This document shows, piece after piece, positions 45,021 to 55,847 of a stretch of 64,000 nt of DNA. A program made the position numbers and the translations under genes. Origin of the DNA: Diadophis punctatus similis. Taxonomy: Eukaryota; Chordata; Lepidosauria; Squamata; Dipsadidae. The stretch lies in NCBI GenBank assembly GCA_023053685.1, contig JALIGW010000016.1:1846001-1910000 (forward strand), given 5' to 3'. How positions within the stretch are numbered: the first letter of the stretch is position 1; every line of letters begins with the position of its first letter. The notes under the pieces were generated by a model. It was not told the DNA's origin. It was given only the letters and a program-made list of their open reading frames with translations, and made no database searches.

Positions 45021-45315
45021 CAAAAGCCTTAAGAAAATAAAAAGGGGATGGAAGTTTCTCATCTTTGTTTAGCTCTATGTTCCATTTGGATGAATTATTG
45101 TTTCTACATTTTATCTATGCATATTTTATGCATTAATTTTTTCTTTATTTTGTGTTCTCTTTTTTGGTGATGCATTTCCTCCTTTTTTAAGACATGTCAT
45201 TAGCCTATACATTTTCTGTCTCCTATGACCCACTGAAATTATTTGATCAGGAAATTCATGAGAAAAAAAACCTCCAAGATCTTTGAAACAAGTCTAACAT
45301 CCTCTGCATGAAATA
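45021..45315. other. Unassigned stretch
   Basis: No recognised feature. Confidence 0.35.
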
Positions 45316-45611
45316 TACCGTATTTTTGGAGTATAAGACGCACCTTTTTGCCCCCCAAAAGAGGGTGGAAATGTTGCTGTGCCATTTTTGGCCTCCCGAA
45401 GCCCCGCCCCTGCACCCCATTTTTGCGAAAAACGGGCCGTTTTTTTAAAAAATGGGGGAATTTTGCCTTCCCCCACCCCCTAGGAGTGCTCTGCAGGCTT
45501 CCCAAACCCTCTGCATGCCCCATTTTTTAAAAAAAAAACAGCCGAAAAACAGGCCATTTTTCGCAAAAACGGAGGTGTTTTTGCCTTCTAATTACCCCAT
45601 CTAGCATGACT

Positions 45612-45820
45612 GGAGGAGGAATTCTGGGAGTTGAAGTCCACTAGTCTTAAAGCTGTCAAGTTTGAAGACCCCTGGGTTAGGGGTTAGGGGTGCAAGGGTC
45701 TTCAAACTTGGCAAGTTTAAGACTTGTGGACTTCAACTCCCATTCCTGAGCTAGCATGACTGGAGGAGGAATTCTGGGAGTTGAAGTCCACAAGTTTAAA
45801 GCTGTCAAGTTTGAAGTTTG
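45612..45820. repeat. Partial hAT-like small MITEs in direct repeat
   Basis: The segment CTAGCATGACTGGAGGAGG then AATTCTGGGAGTTGAAGTCC occurs at 45600 and again at 45753, between them TTCAAACTTGGCAAGTTTAA. GGGTTAGGGGTTAGGGG at 45674-45690 is telomere-like but short. Confidence 0.6.
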
Positions 45821-45888
45821 TAAAAAGTGTACATGGTTGTAAAAAGTGTACATGGTTGTAAAAAGTATACATGGTTGCAAAAAATATT
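45820..45888. repeat. 19-bp tandem repeat, about 3.5 copies
   Basis: Unit GTAAAAAGTGTACATGGTT, the later copies with point changes. Confidence 0.85.
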
Positions 45889-46322
45889 CTGCTATACTGG
45901 TATTTTATTAAATAATATATTACTACACCATTTGGTTCAGAATACTTTTTTTCTTGTTTTCCTCCTCTAAAATCTAGGTGCGTCTTATACTCCGGTGCAT
46001 CTTATACTCCGAAAAATACAGTAATTTGGCCAGGCTAAGTTTTTCAAACTCTTCTATTGTTCAGTATTATTCCTTCCTGACTTCAGCCTGGTGTACAAAC
46101 TTACATACATCACCACTGTATGATGCTACTTTCTCTCCTCCTTTCTCTTAATCTAGATGGTCTCAGCCGAAACAACAACAATGACAACCCATTTCTTTGG
46201 ATTTAGATGTAGATTATTCTAAAATGCAATTCCTCCTCTTTAACCGTTGATATTTGTTAATAAATTGTATTGCACAATTACTGACAGTCAACCCACCAGG
46301 CTTCAATTCACTATCAGTTGCT

Positions 46323-46555
46323 GCTGTAGCACTTAGCACTTAAACTTATATACCGCTTCATAGTGCTTTACAGCCCTCTCTAAGCGGTTTACAGAGATAA
46401 CATATTGCCCCCAACAATGTGGGTCCTCATTTTACCGACCTCAGAAGGATGGAAGGCTGAGTCAACCTTGAGCCGGTGAGATTTGAACTGCTGAACTAGT
46501 CAGCTGAAGTAGGTTGCAGTGCTGCTTTTAACCACTGCGCCACCTCCTCCCTCCT
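46323..46555 (-). mobile_element. tRNA-derived SINE (CORE/L2-tailed type)
   Basis: Antisense copy of the family at 22623: TATACCGCTTCATAGTGC, CTCATTTTACCGACCTCAGA, and a head ending AACCACTGCGCCACC. Confidence 0.85.
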
Positions 46556-47811
46556 ACTGTAGGGCAGTAGGGCACATGTTTGAGGCTAATTATAATTGAC
46601 ATATGTTGCAAGCCCAACTATTAGTAAAAATACAGACCAAATAAGATTTCCCCAAAAAGAACAGAAATATAATTTTACAAGAAGGCTGCCTCTACCTTTT
46701 TTTTATATCGTGATGATTATAACATTTTTTCCCCTCAAAAGCCTATATTTCAAAGGGAAAGCAAGAATCAGTTTTGCTAATTATATCAGGCTTCTTCTAA
46801 ACATTTGAGGCAGAGATGGTGCATGGTGGTCCAAGTATCAAATCGAATGGATATGTTCTGCAAAAAAAAATCTCAATATATTACCTTATCTTGATATGTT
46901 ATAAAAGATATGCCAGATGTAAGGAAAACAACTAATTAAAAAAATTATAAGAGCCACAAACATTTCACAATTTTAGTTAATTATTACAGAAAAAAATGTA
47001 TACCAGATGGTGTTCTCATGCTTTCACTGGAGGATCTCCTAAAAAATCAGAAGGAACCTTCTGGAGGCTGCATAGATTCCTATGAATAATCATGATACTC
47101 TCCCCCAGTTTTGTCTCCTTTGAAATATTCTCCTTTTCATATTATTCTCTCCATTTCTACTCCTATATTCCTACATACTTCCCTGTGATAATGCTAAAGG
47201 CTGACTGATGGAGGTGAATCTTAAAAAAAGGAAGATGATAGTTGTGACCACATGATCATAGTCAACATCCTGACTTTTGAGCAAATCCCACTCACCACCC
47301 TCAGGCTGCAGATGTCCCTACCTAGACGAGCACATGCCAAGGAATTAAATAATTTAATCACTTTGTATATATTGTTTTTCTAGTCACTGCACTTCATTGA
47401 GCTGCTATTTCAAATTTGTTCCTATAGATGCAACAAAACAAAACAGAGGCCACCAAGGACAAATAATTTACACAAAAAGCTTTTCAGCTTCTTTATTAGG
47501 GCAATATAATTGAAACATATAATAGTGCATTCTCGTTAAGACTATTTACAATTTTCAACATGGTAAAATGGGGAGTGGGTTTAAATTGGGCAGGGAATTG
47601 CATTGCAACTATGAATGGATTTTACCTTTTAATACTGAATAAAACAAACACACATTGAAAAGGTTTGTGAAGATCAAAACGTTGTCTTTAATCTATCAGC
47701 CTGGAGTGGCCCAGTAAAATGTGTAATACACATTTTTTCCTGTTTGTCAACTCTACAGACTTTTGACTAAATGGACAATATTAGAAATATAAGATGTTTT
47801 GATTTATATAA
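46556..47811. other. Unassigned stretch
   Basis: No recognised feature. Confidence 0.35.
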
Positions 47812-47915
47812 TATTTGTTTGTTTGTTTGTTTATTTGCCAAATTTAGACACTGCCCATCTCACTCACAGGGTGACTCTGGGAAGGTGTACAATTAAAAGC
47901 ATAAAAACTGTATAA
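47812..47915 (-). repeat. LINE-type tail fragment (antisense)
   Basis: TTTGTTTGTTTGTTTATTTG, then GACACTGCCCATCTCACTCA and GACTCTGGGAAGGTGTACAA. Confidence 0.55.
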
Positions 47916-48030
47916 AATATTATATCTCTGGAAGCATTTTTTTAAAAAAGATAACATAATTAAATCGATCAGAGAGGCCCTTTGAGGTGCTAACCAGTCT
48001 CAAGGTTGCAGCTCCTCTGCAAGCCCTAAG

Positions 48031-48270
48031 GAACCGAGGCGACGCAGTGGTTAAATGCAGCTACTGCAGGCTACTCCAGCTGACTGCTAGTTCAGCAGTT
48101 CAGCTGTTCAAATCTCACCAGGCTCAAGGTTGACTCAGCCTTCCATCCTTCTGAGGTTGGTAAAATGAGGACCCAGATTGTTGGGGGCAATATGCTGAAC
48201 TCTGTAAACCGCTTAGAGAGGGCTGTAAAGCACTATGAAGCGGTATATAAGTCTAAGTGCTATTGCTAAG
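48031..48270 (+). mobile_element. tRNA-derived SINE (CORE/L2-tailed type)
   Basis: Head GGCGACGCAGTGGTTAAATG with a B-box-like GTTCAAATCTC, core TAAAATGAGGACCCAGATTG, tail GCGGTATATAAGTCTAAGTG. The best-preserved copy of the three. It abuts the antisense L2 3' region. Confidence 0.88.
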
Positions 48271-48534
48271 TGCAATTTGTGACTCAGCAGAGCCAGGTCT
48301 TCAAAATCTTTCAAAAGGCCAAGAGTGTGACCTGCCTCACCTGGGGGAAGGATATTCCAAAGGGCAGGAGCAATGGCAAAGAAGTCTCCCTTTCTGGACC
48401 CTGCCTGTCGAGATTCTTTAACTGTCAAGGTCCATAACATACCTTCTCTGCATGATTGGGTGGGATGGGCCAATGTAATGGGAAGAAGACAGTTCAGCAG
48501 GTAACTTGCTCCATGTCATGTAGGGCTTTGAAGG

Positions 48535-49090
48535 TCATAAGTCAGTGGTGGCGAACCTATGGCACGCGTGCCATAGGTGGCACGTGGAGCCATAGCTGAT
48601 GGCACGCGAGCGTTGCCCACCGGCAAACCGGAAGTGCAGAAAAACGCACTTCCGGTTTGCCGGTGAGCTGTTTTTTGCACTCCGGAGGGTTCAGGGAAGC
48701 TCCCTGAAGCTCCGGAATGCAAAAAACTACATAACGGACAAACCGGAAGTGCGGAAAAATGCACTTCCGGTTTGTCCGTTTTGTAGTTTTTTGCATTCCG
48801 GAGCTTCAGGGAGCTTCCCTGAACCCTCCGGAGTGCAAAAAACAGCTCACCGGCAAACTGGAAGTGCGTTTTTCCGCACTTCCGGTTTTTCCGTTTCGGC
48901 GTCCCAGGCTCCGGTAAGCCTTTGCACGAGGGTGGGAGGGTGTGCGCATGCGCAGGGGGCAGCATGGGGGGTGTTGTGCGCATGCGTGGGGGGAGGGAAT
49001 GGGTGTGGGCATGCGAGCACACGCTAGCGCGCGCACCCCCCCCCTTTTTGGCACGCAAGCCTAAAAAGGTTCGCCACCACTGTCATAAGT
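48535..49090 (+). mobile_element. hAT-like foldback MITE (CAGTGGTGGCGAACC) in L2
   Basis: Element 48543-49082 (540 bp): left end CAGTGGTGGCGAACCTATGG, right end AAAGGTTCGCCACCACTG, TSDs TCATAAGT (48535-48542, 49083-49090) identical with central TA. A large central palindrome at 48625-48888 and a CpG-rich tail with TGCGCATGCGCA at 48943-48954. Open frames of 142 and 180 aa on the two strands mirror each other because of the palindrome and are not genes. Confidence 0.93.
48625..48888. repeat. 264-bp near-perfect palindrome with six ETS-like sites
   Basis: Mirror centre at 48756.5. Arms of about 120 bp match with few mismatches by eye; in 48668-48746 against 48767-48845 I count one. CCGGAAGTG or its complement occurs at 48628, 48647, 48743, 48762 and 48877, and CTGGAAGTG at 48858. 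Confidence 0.9.
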
Positions 49091-49570
49091 CATAACCAAT
49101 ACTTTGAATTGGACCCAGAAGCAAACCGGTATCCAATGCTGTTCATACAACAGAGGTGTTACATCTACCATTTTGGGGTTAACCAAAATTGTTCATATGG
49201 CCATAGTCTATATCAGCTGAAGCTTCCAGATACTCTTCAATGGTAGACACATATAGAGCTATAACAGGAGTCCAAGTGGGAGATGAACAGGGCATGAGTG
49301 ACCAACAGGAGAGCCTCCCTATCCTAGAAGGAAGCACCACATAAAGTTGAACAAAGTCCTCCTAGCCATGATTGCCACCTGGAGTTGCAAGTCCAGGAGG
49401 ACACCTAGATTATGCACCAGTCTGTTTGGGGTAGTACAACCCCATCCAAGACCAGAGATGATAAACTCCTGGATACCAAGGAGCCCCACCTACAGCGACT
49501 CTGCCTTCTGAGGATTACTTGAAGCCTGTTGTTCCCCACCCAGAATGCCATAGCTCCAGGCACCATGAAA

Positions 49571-50252
49571 AAAATGTATCACTTAGTTCACCCAGGATGG
49601 ATATTTATAACAGGGTATCATAAACATACCCTGTGGCATCCCATAATAAAGGAATTGTGGGCTGGACATCTCACTCCCTATCAAAAACAATTGGAACTGG
49701 CTTCAGAGGAAGGAGGTAAACCAGCACAAGTATAGTCTTTTCAAACCAGTGTTAGTAATACTCTTTTATTTTTCTGTAGTAGTCAAATAAATCAAAATAG
49801 AGCAATATGACAAGAATTTAACAAACTTGGAAGTGAAGTAGTAGATCTGCAAGTATCCTCCTTGGTTGATTTGTATACTGTTCGTGCATATAATAGATAG
49901 TCCATTAGTTTGAATAAATCAAATGAGAGAAAGGGCAACAAAATTAATATAGCATTTTTGATTTGCTAGTTAACTTACATGACAATATTCCTCTATTTTT
50001 TACTATGAAATGTTTACTAGTTTTCTATGTATGTGTGATGTGGGTTTGACCAAATTACCAATAGAGATGTATTGATTCATGCAAATTTTCACTTGGAAAG
50101 TTTGTTTATTTGACTTTTAGATTGTTTCAATGTTAACAAACTTGGTTTATAATCAACTATGTATATAATATATGAATAGTCAATAACGATATGCATATTC
50201 AGTTGGCTCTAGGAAAATGTATTTGCTGGACTTAACAACAATTACCCTTAGT
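49571..50252. other. Unassigned stretch
   Basis: AT-rich with no recognised feature. Confidence 0.35.
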
Positions 50253-51228
50253 ACCAGACCATCTTATTTGTCTCTTGAGAAACCTATATGCGGGTCAAGA
50301 AGCAACAGTGAGAACTGGACACGGAACCATTGATTGGTTCAAAATTGGGAAAGGAGTCCGGCAAGGCTGTATACTGTCGCCCTGCCTATTTAACTTATAT
50401 GCAGAGCATATCATGAGAAAGGCGGGGCTAGATGAATCAAAAGTTGGAATTAAGATTGCCGGGAGAAATATCAACAACCTCAGATATGTAGATGATACCA
50501 CTCTAATGGCAGAAAGTGAAGAGGAAATAAAGAGCCTCTTGATGCAGGTGAAGAAGGAGAGTACAAAAGTTGGCATGAAACTCAACATTAAGAAAACTAA
50601 GAACATGGCATCCGGTCCTCTCAATTCCTGGCAAATAGATGGGGAAGAAATGGAGGTAGTGACAGATTTTATTTTTCTGGTCTCCAAGATCAGATGGGGA
50701 CTGCAGTCAAGAAATTAAAAGACGCTTGCTCCTGGGAAGGAAAGCCATGGCAAATCTAGACAGCATACTAAAAAGCAGACAACAAAAGTGCGTATAGTCA
50801 AGGCTATGGTATGGCTGTGAAAGTTGAACCATAAGAAAGGCTGAGCACCAAAGAATTGAGGCCTTTGAACTATGGTGCTGGAGAAGATTTCTGTGAGTCC
50901 CTTGGATTGCAAGGCAAACAAACAAGTCAGTCCTAGAGGAGATCAATCCTGACTGCTCTTTAGAAGGCCAGATCCTGAAGATGAAACTCAAATACTTTGG
51001 CCACCAAATGAGAAGGAAGGACTCACGGGAGAAGAGCCTAATGCTGGGAAAGATTGAGGGCAAACGAAGAAGGGGATGACAGAGAATGAGGTGGATGGAT
51101 GGAGTCACTGAAGCAGTAGGCGTGAGCTTAAATGGACTCCAGAGGGTGGTAGAGGAAGGCCTGGAGGAATGTTGTCCATGGGGCGCGATGGGTCAGACAC
51201 GACTTTGTAACTAACAATAACAACAACC
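50253..51228 (+). mobile_element. Bov-B (RTE clade) LINE, 3' part with RT fragment
   Basis: Open from about 50253 to 50718: LICLLRNLYAGQEATVRTGH, motif B GVRQGCILSPCLFNLYAEH, motif C LRYVDDTTLMAES (VDD pair intact), and KVGMKLNIKKTKNMASGPLN. Then frameshifts, with later C-terminal and 3' UTR sequence ending GATGGGTCAGACACGACTTT and AACAATAACAACAACCC. The typical 3' truncated-from-5' copy of Bov-B, the family abundant in squamates and ruminants and known for horizontal transfer. Confidence 0.88.
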
Positions 51229-54200
51229 CTTAGTTTAATTATTGCAGTGCCTTGTAGGTGGGATTGACCTTGAAAAGTGTCTGGAAATTGCACTGCTAAT
51301 TGATGAAAATTATGGAGAACATCTGCAGTGACTATCAATTCCTATTAAGTATATTTCAGTTCTGTAGAAATTACTACCATTGACTAAATTTCATTTAGGT
51401 TGTACCGTTGGTCATTTATACAGTTCTACATGGATAGTTACAGGACTATCTCTTTTGGCAAATCTGAATCCATACAACATATGACTACCAGGAGGAAATT
51501 TGGAGGAAATTTTGTCCCAATAATAACATCTCTTGTGCCCATCTTGCCACAAGGCTCTGAAGAGGCTACTTCAGCCTTTGAAGTAAGCTATATACAATCT
51601 TTTATATAAACAAATCGAGCATTGATCTTAATCACATTTCCAGAGTGGCTTTTGAGAAGAACTATTGCCATTTAAATCTGATATGCATAAGGAAGAGAAT
51701 GTAAATCAATATCTATCATTCCTTCAAGATACGTATGTAATGGTTTTAAAGCTATTGCTCCTTCTTTTTCTCTCTCACTCTCCCTCTTTCTGTCTTCAGC
51801 TTTATGGGTTTTCTCTTTTTCTGGGACTGATAAGGACAGGAAAGCAAGCAAAAAAAGTATGCAAGCAAGGAAAATATGACAATGCAATGTGGAAAAAATG
51901 GATAAAACAGTGAACAATAATAGATACTATATAAAATGTGAACATACTGATCAATAGTTTTAATTATAAAGCACTGACCTTGCTTTCTTCTGGAAGGAAA
52001 CAAGTAAACTGGCACAAATCCATTTGCACAGGCAGATCAAAGACAATATACTAAAAACTTTTGACTAGAACTGCACTTTTATTTAGCTTTTTGATCATCC
52101 TGCATATATTACACTATCCAGATATCCAAATACACATATAAATCATATACTAGGCCTCCTGCTTTCCACTTCACTTACACTTTATTTACAAATAAATGCA
52201 CTCAACCTGGGTCATGTTTTTAAAAATGATCCATGTGCAACTAACTACAAGATGCTGGATGTAAGGATCTTCTAGACTTGGGAATAAATAGCATTCATTG
52301 CATTAAAATTATATTTTCAAATATGTGTAATAAAACACATATAACTAAGAGTAGCCCATTTACTAGGCCTGTTGTTTATCATCTCCATCATCTGGAATAT
52401 AATTTGAATTTGGTCCTGAGGTCCAGGCACCACTGAACAGACTAGAAGCTACTGTTGGTACAGAATATGGTGTCACTGTTGTAAAATAAAAGAAAGTTCA
52501 AAAACTATGCTATTTCATTAGCACTAACACCCTATCTACCTTAGCTCAAGCTACCTACTATAACAGTTTAAAAGTCCCTTTCCCAAAATATAGTATTGTT
52601 GGGTTGTTTAATTTTGTAAGGATTTCTGTTTTCCTGAGCAGGAACTCTGAAGGATCTCCTTGATTTGATTGAAAAATAGGACACTTCAGTTAGATATTCT
52701 TAAGAATAAACTCAAAGATTCAAAATAGCTGCTCAGGAAGTCTTTTAGTTATTTTATTCAGGGAATGTAGGTTTATGATATATTTTTGGCATTTTCTTGA
52801 GTTTTTGACATTACAGTAATACGGAAACCCTTTGTTGTTCACAACTATTTATTGCCTCTTTAATTGCTTTTAAAGTGTTGTCTTTGCACATCACAAATAT
52901 TTATTTTTCTTATATATCTTGTTTCTTGGTGGCACCTGATAATTTACAAACCAGTAAGTGTGAAAATAATAATAAGTAATAAGTATATCCCATTATTCAT
53001 CCCCATTTTCTTTGATTAACCCCAGAATCCTGTCTGATTCTTACAATTATTCTATCTTTGTAGTTCAATCCATTTTAAACTTGCTTAACTTTATGTACAG
53101 TGCTTAGGAAGATTGCATATAAATGCTGGGTGGTGTGCTGATATAAATAGAAGGAAGAATGAAAACAAACATTTCAATATTAAAGAAGACGCAAAAATAA
53201 CAATGGGACTGAGGGTCTGTAGCATTGTGTGATTTTCTTTTTTGGAAAAGCAATGAGAGAAAAGTTGTTTTAAGCTACAAGACCATTACCATAAAGGCAG
53301 TTTGGAGATATTTTGGTCAACTGTATATATTGTATCACTTGATGTCGGCAGATTTTTATTTCTGCTTTCTTAGCAATAACTGATATTGGTTATTTTGCCT
53401 ATTGGTGCTTGTGGCATCATAATAAGCAAATCATTTTGGAGCATAATTTTTTCTGGATGCATAGAAAACAGAACTGTTCTGTCTACCAGGTAGTCCTTGA
53501 CAGCACAAAATGTTGACTACAGCCTATTTTAGCTTCTTGCCACTGTGTTTTTGTATCATTTTCTTGAACATTAAATACTCTTTTAATTGCAGATGTGAAA
53601 CAAAGGGAGTCAAAAGAGCTTATTCAGAAGTAGTTAGTTGACTGACATATAGAACTGTGATTCCTGAGAATAAAAATAGCTCAGGAACATACTCAATAAA
53701 TTGTTTAACGGGCAAGGAACAATGTTGGGATCCTAAAATGGAGACTGTCTTGGGATTACATATTTATTTTCTCCAAAAAGGGCTTCTGAGAGATGTCTTG
53801 CCTTCCACTTATTGCCAATTTTGTCAGTTGGCAGCACTTTGGGAGGGCAAACATGTTTGCCAAGAAGTCACAGCATTGCAAATTACAGGCTAGTGAAGAA
53901 AGAGAATTTGACTGTATTAGTAGCTCTTGGATCGCTGTTTTTGTGTTACCTGGCAAGCTGTCCCTCTGTGATGGAGAAAGGAACTTTTGATTATAATTGG
54001 GATAAATAAATTAAGAAGAGTTGGGGAGTGAATTGCAAAATAAAAGAAGGCATGCTGTTCGCTGTAGCAATGACTACAGGCAGCTAATATGTTTGTCATG
54101 ACCTATCCTCAAAAACAAGGGAAGAAGGGATTTGGGCCAGTGGCGATTAGTTCAGCAAAGAAGAAACTCAAGGCTATAGAAAACAAAGTCATATTAATGT

Positions 54201-55240
54201 AGTAAAATGATATATAAAAATTAGCTTTTATAATTGGAATTTAGTATCACACAAAAGGAGCATAATTTGAATACTTTAAAAGCCATGAAGCTGCCACTCA
54301 ATGGGGAATTCTGTATCTCCTTTTCTCTTTCCCTACAACATGGAATATCCAAACTACATTCTGTATCATCAGTGTACTAGAGTTTTCATGTATTCATAAA
54401 TACTCATAAGTGCCATGCAATCTGGACTGAAGGTACAAAATTCAGTAGGATGATGGCATAAATTGTGGTGCGCTTTACAATGTAAGAGATATAAAAGAAG
54501 AAATATATAATTTCTATGTTCAAAACATTTCTATCTGTTCAGTTTTGATATAATTGAATATACCTTGGAAAAAGTGATAAGCCAACCTTTCTGAAACCAA
54601 TTGTTCTATGCATAGCCGATGAAAAATTCAGAAAGATACAAATTTACAGGGAAATAATGAAAATAAAAACTGCTTTCCTCTGACTGAGGGGGAGAAAAAA
54701 GCATAAAAGTAATCCAAATCTTTGTGATAAATGTGCTTTCTACGGAGTTCATTTACGTAAAATAGCACCGAAGTAGATTGTGGAAAAATGTTGTAATTTC
54801 CCAGAAGAGCTGGACTATGAAATTAATCATTCAGGGAAATAATAACATTTAACTTTTCTTTAAAAAGAAGTTTAGAAAGAAAATAACTATGCCACGAAGG
54901 CTAACTTTAACCCTTTTCTTCCGTTGTCTCTCAGGCTATGCCTCGCCTGTTATGTATGCTACCATTAACATCAACTATAGGATTCAACATATTATGACAC
55001 TTGGAAATTCTGGGATCTATGCAAGCATAAAGATTAATTTATATTTACCTAGTGCCATTTGCAATACTGGATATCCAGATACATCTTGAAGGGGATTGAA
55101 AAACCTAAAAGCTCTCTATATGTTACTGTATAATCCCAGAATACTAGCCAGGTTTATCTTCACTGATATTTGAAAAGTTGTTGATTACCAAACCCATGCT
55201 CTACAAGCAGAGAATTAATAAACTGGGGAAATGAGTGGAG
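51229..55240. other. Long unassigned AT-rich region
   Basis: About 4 kb without a recognised gene or repeat family. Short overlapping frames (for example 53756-54009) have no domains. AGGTAGTCCTTGACAGC at 53488 may be a stub of the dispersed repeat at 44612. Confidence 0.4.
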
Positions 55241-55315
55241 TAAATCTATGTTTATTTATCAAATTTATACACCATCCATCTCATCTGAGTCAGTCCTAGG
55301 TTTCAATACTGTAAA
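55241..55315 (-). repeat. LINE-type tail fragment (antisense)
   Basis: TTTATTTATCAAATTTATAC then ACCATCCATCTCATCTGAG. Confidence 0.5.
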
Positions 55316-55369
55316 CCTGATATGAGCGATGTCCGAAATAATTGTCTATATAAGAAATTTCTGAATTGT

Positions 55370-55603
55370 ATTTATTTGTTTATCTAATTTGTATCCTGCC
55401 TTTATTATTTTTACAAATAACTCAAGGCAGCAAACATATCCAAAACATTTTCCTTCTGCTAACAACAACCCTGTGAGGTAGGCTGAGCTGAGAGACAGTG
55501 ATTGGCCCAAAGTCACCCAGCTGGCTTTCATGACTAAGACGGGACTTGAACTCAGTATCTCCTGCTTTCTAACCTGGTGCCTTAACTACTACACCAAACT
55601 GTA
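55370..55603 (-). mobile_element. MIR-like SINE, antisense
   Basis: GTGATTGGCCCAAAGTCACC, CAGCTGGCTTTCATGACTAA, GACTTGAACTCAGTATCTCC and TTAACTACTACACCAAACTG form the antisense tRNA-derived head; upstream is the AATAACTCAAGGCAGCAAAC tail. Same family as 22248. Confidence 0.65.
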
Positions 55604-55847
55604 ATGGAAGTATTAAGGCAACTATTTAAAGTGTAGGTAACTGAATTCTTCCACTGAACTCCTGTCAAGTTGTTATGTTAGCTTCCTCTTTGTTATTTCT
55701 CAACCAAAGTAGTGATGCTAGGCAGGCATTTGGATAACTAAGAATCAGCAAAGCTAAATTTTAATAGAAAATGAATACAAACATCACTCTGCTAATCTCC
55801 CCACTTAGATATCTATACTATAAGGTTCTTATAGCTGAAATTTTATT

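Larger units (their letters stand above)
45316..46023. mobile_element. TIR element, CCGTATTTTTGGAGTATAAG family, TA target
   Basis: Element 45318-46021: left end CCGTATTTTTGGAGTATAAG, right end CTTATACTCCGAAAAATACAG, TA on both sides. It contains GC-rich A/G tracts with AAAAACGGGCC / GGCCATTTTTCG, two partial small hAT MITEs and a 19-bp tandem array. No transposase. Confidence 0.75.
48272..49570 (-). mobile_element. Old L2 LINE 3' part, split by a hAT foldback
   Basis: Minus-strand coding order matches the better copy at 55848: WNILPPGEAGH... (48350), FKALHDMEQVTC (48500-48530), then after the insertion the LDYCNAL-like and HQFKVL regions with many stops. Interrupted at 48543-49082; the flanks rejoin at TCATAAGT. 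Confidence 0.7.

Noticed and set aside
48516..49058. 180-aa minus and 142-aa plus frames with similar protein sequence
   Set aside because: The similarity of the two proteins is explained by the palindrome. The frame ends inside a hAT MITE.
50295..50687. 130-aa minus-strand frame
   Set aside because: Shadow of the Bov-B RT frame.
51229..55240. Host exon search in the longest repeat-free stretch
   Set aside because: No frame longer than about 90 codons with splice-site context or known domain. A conserved non-coding element is possible but cannot be judged without alignment.
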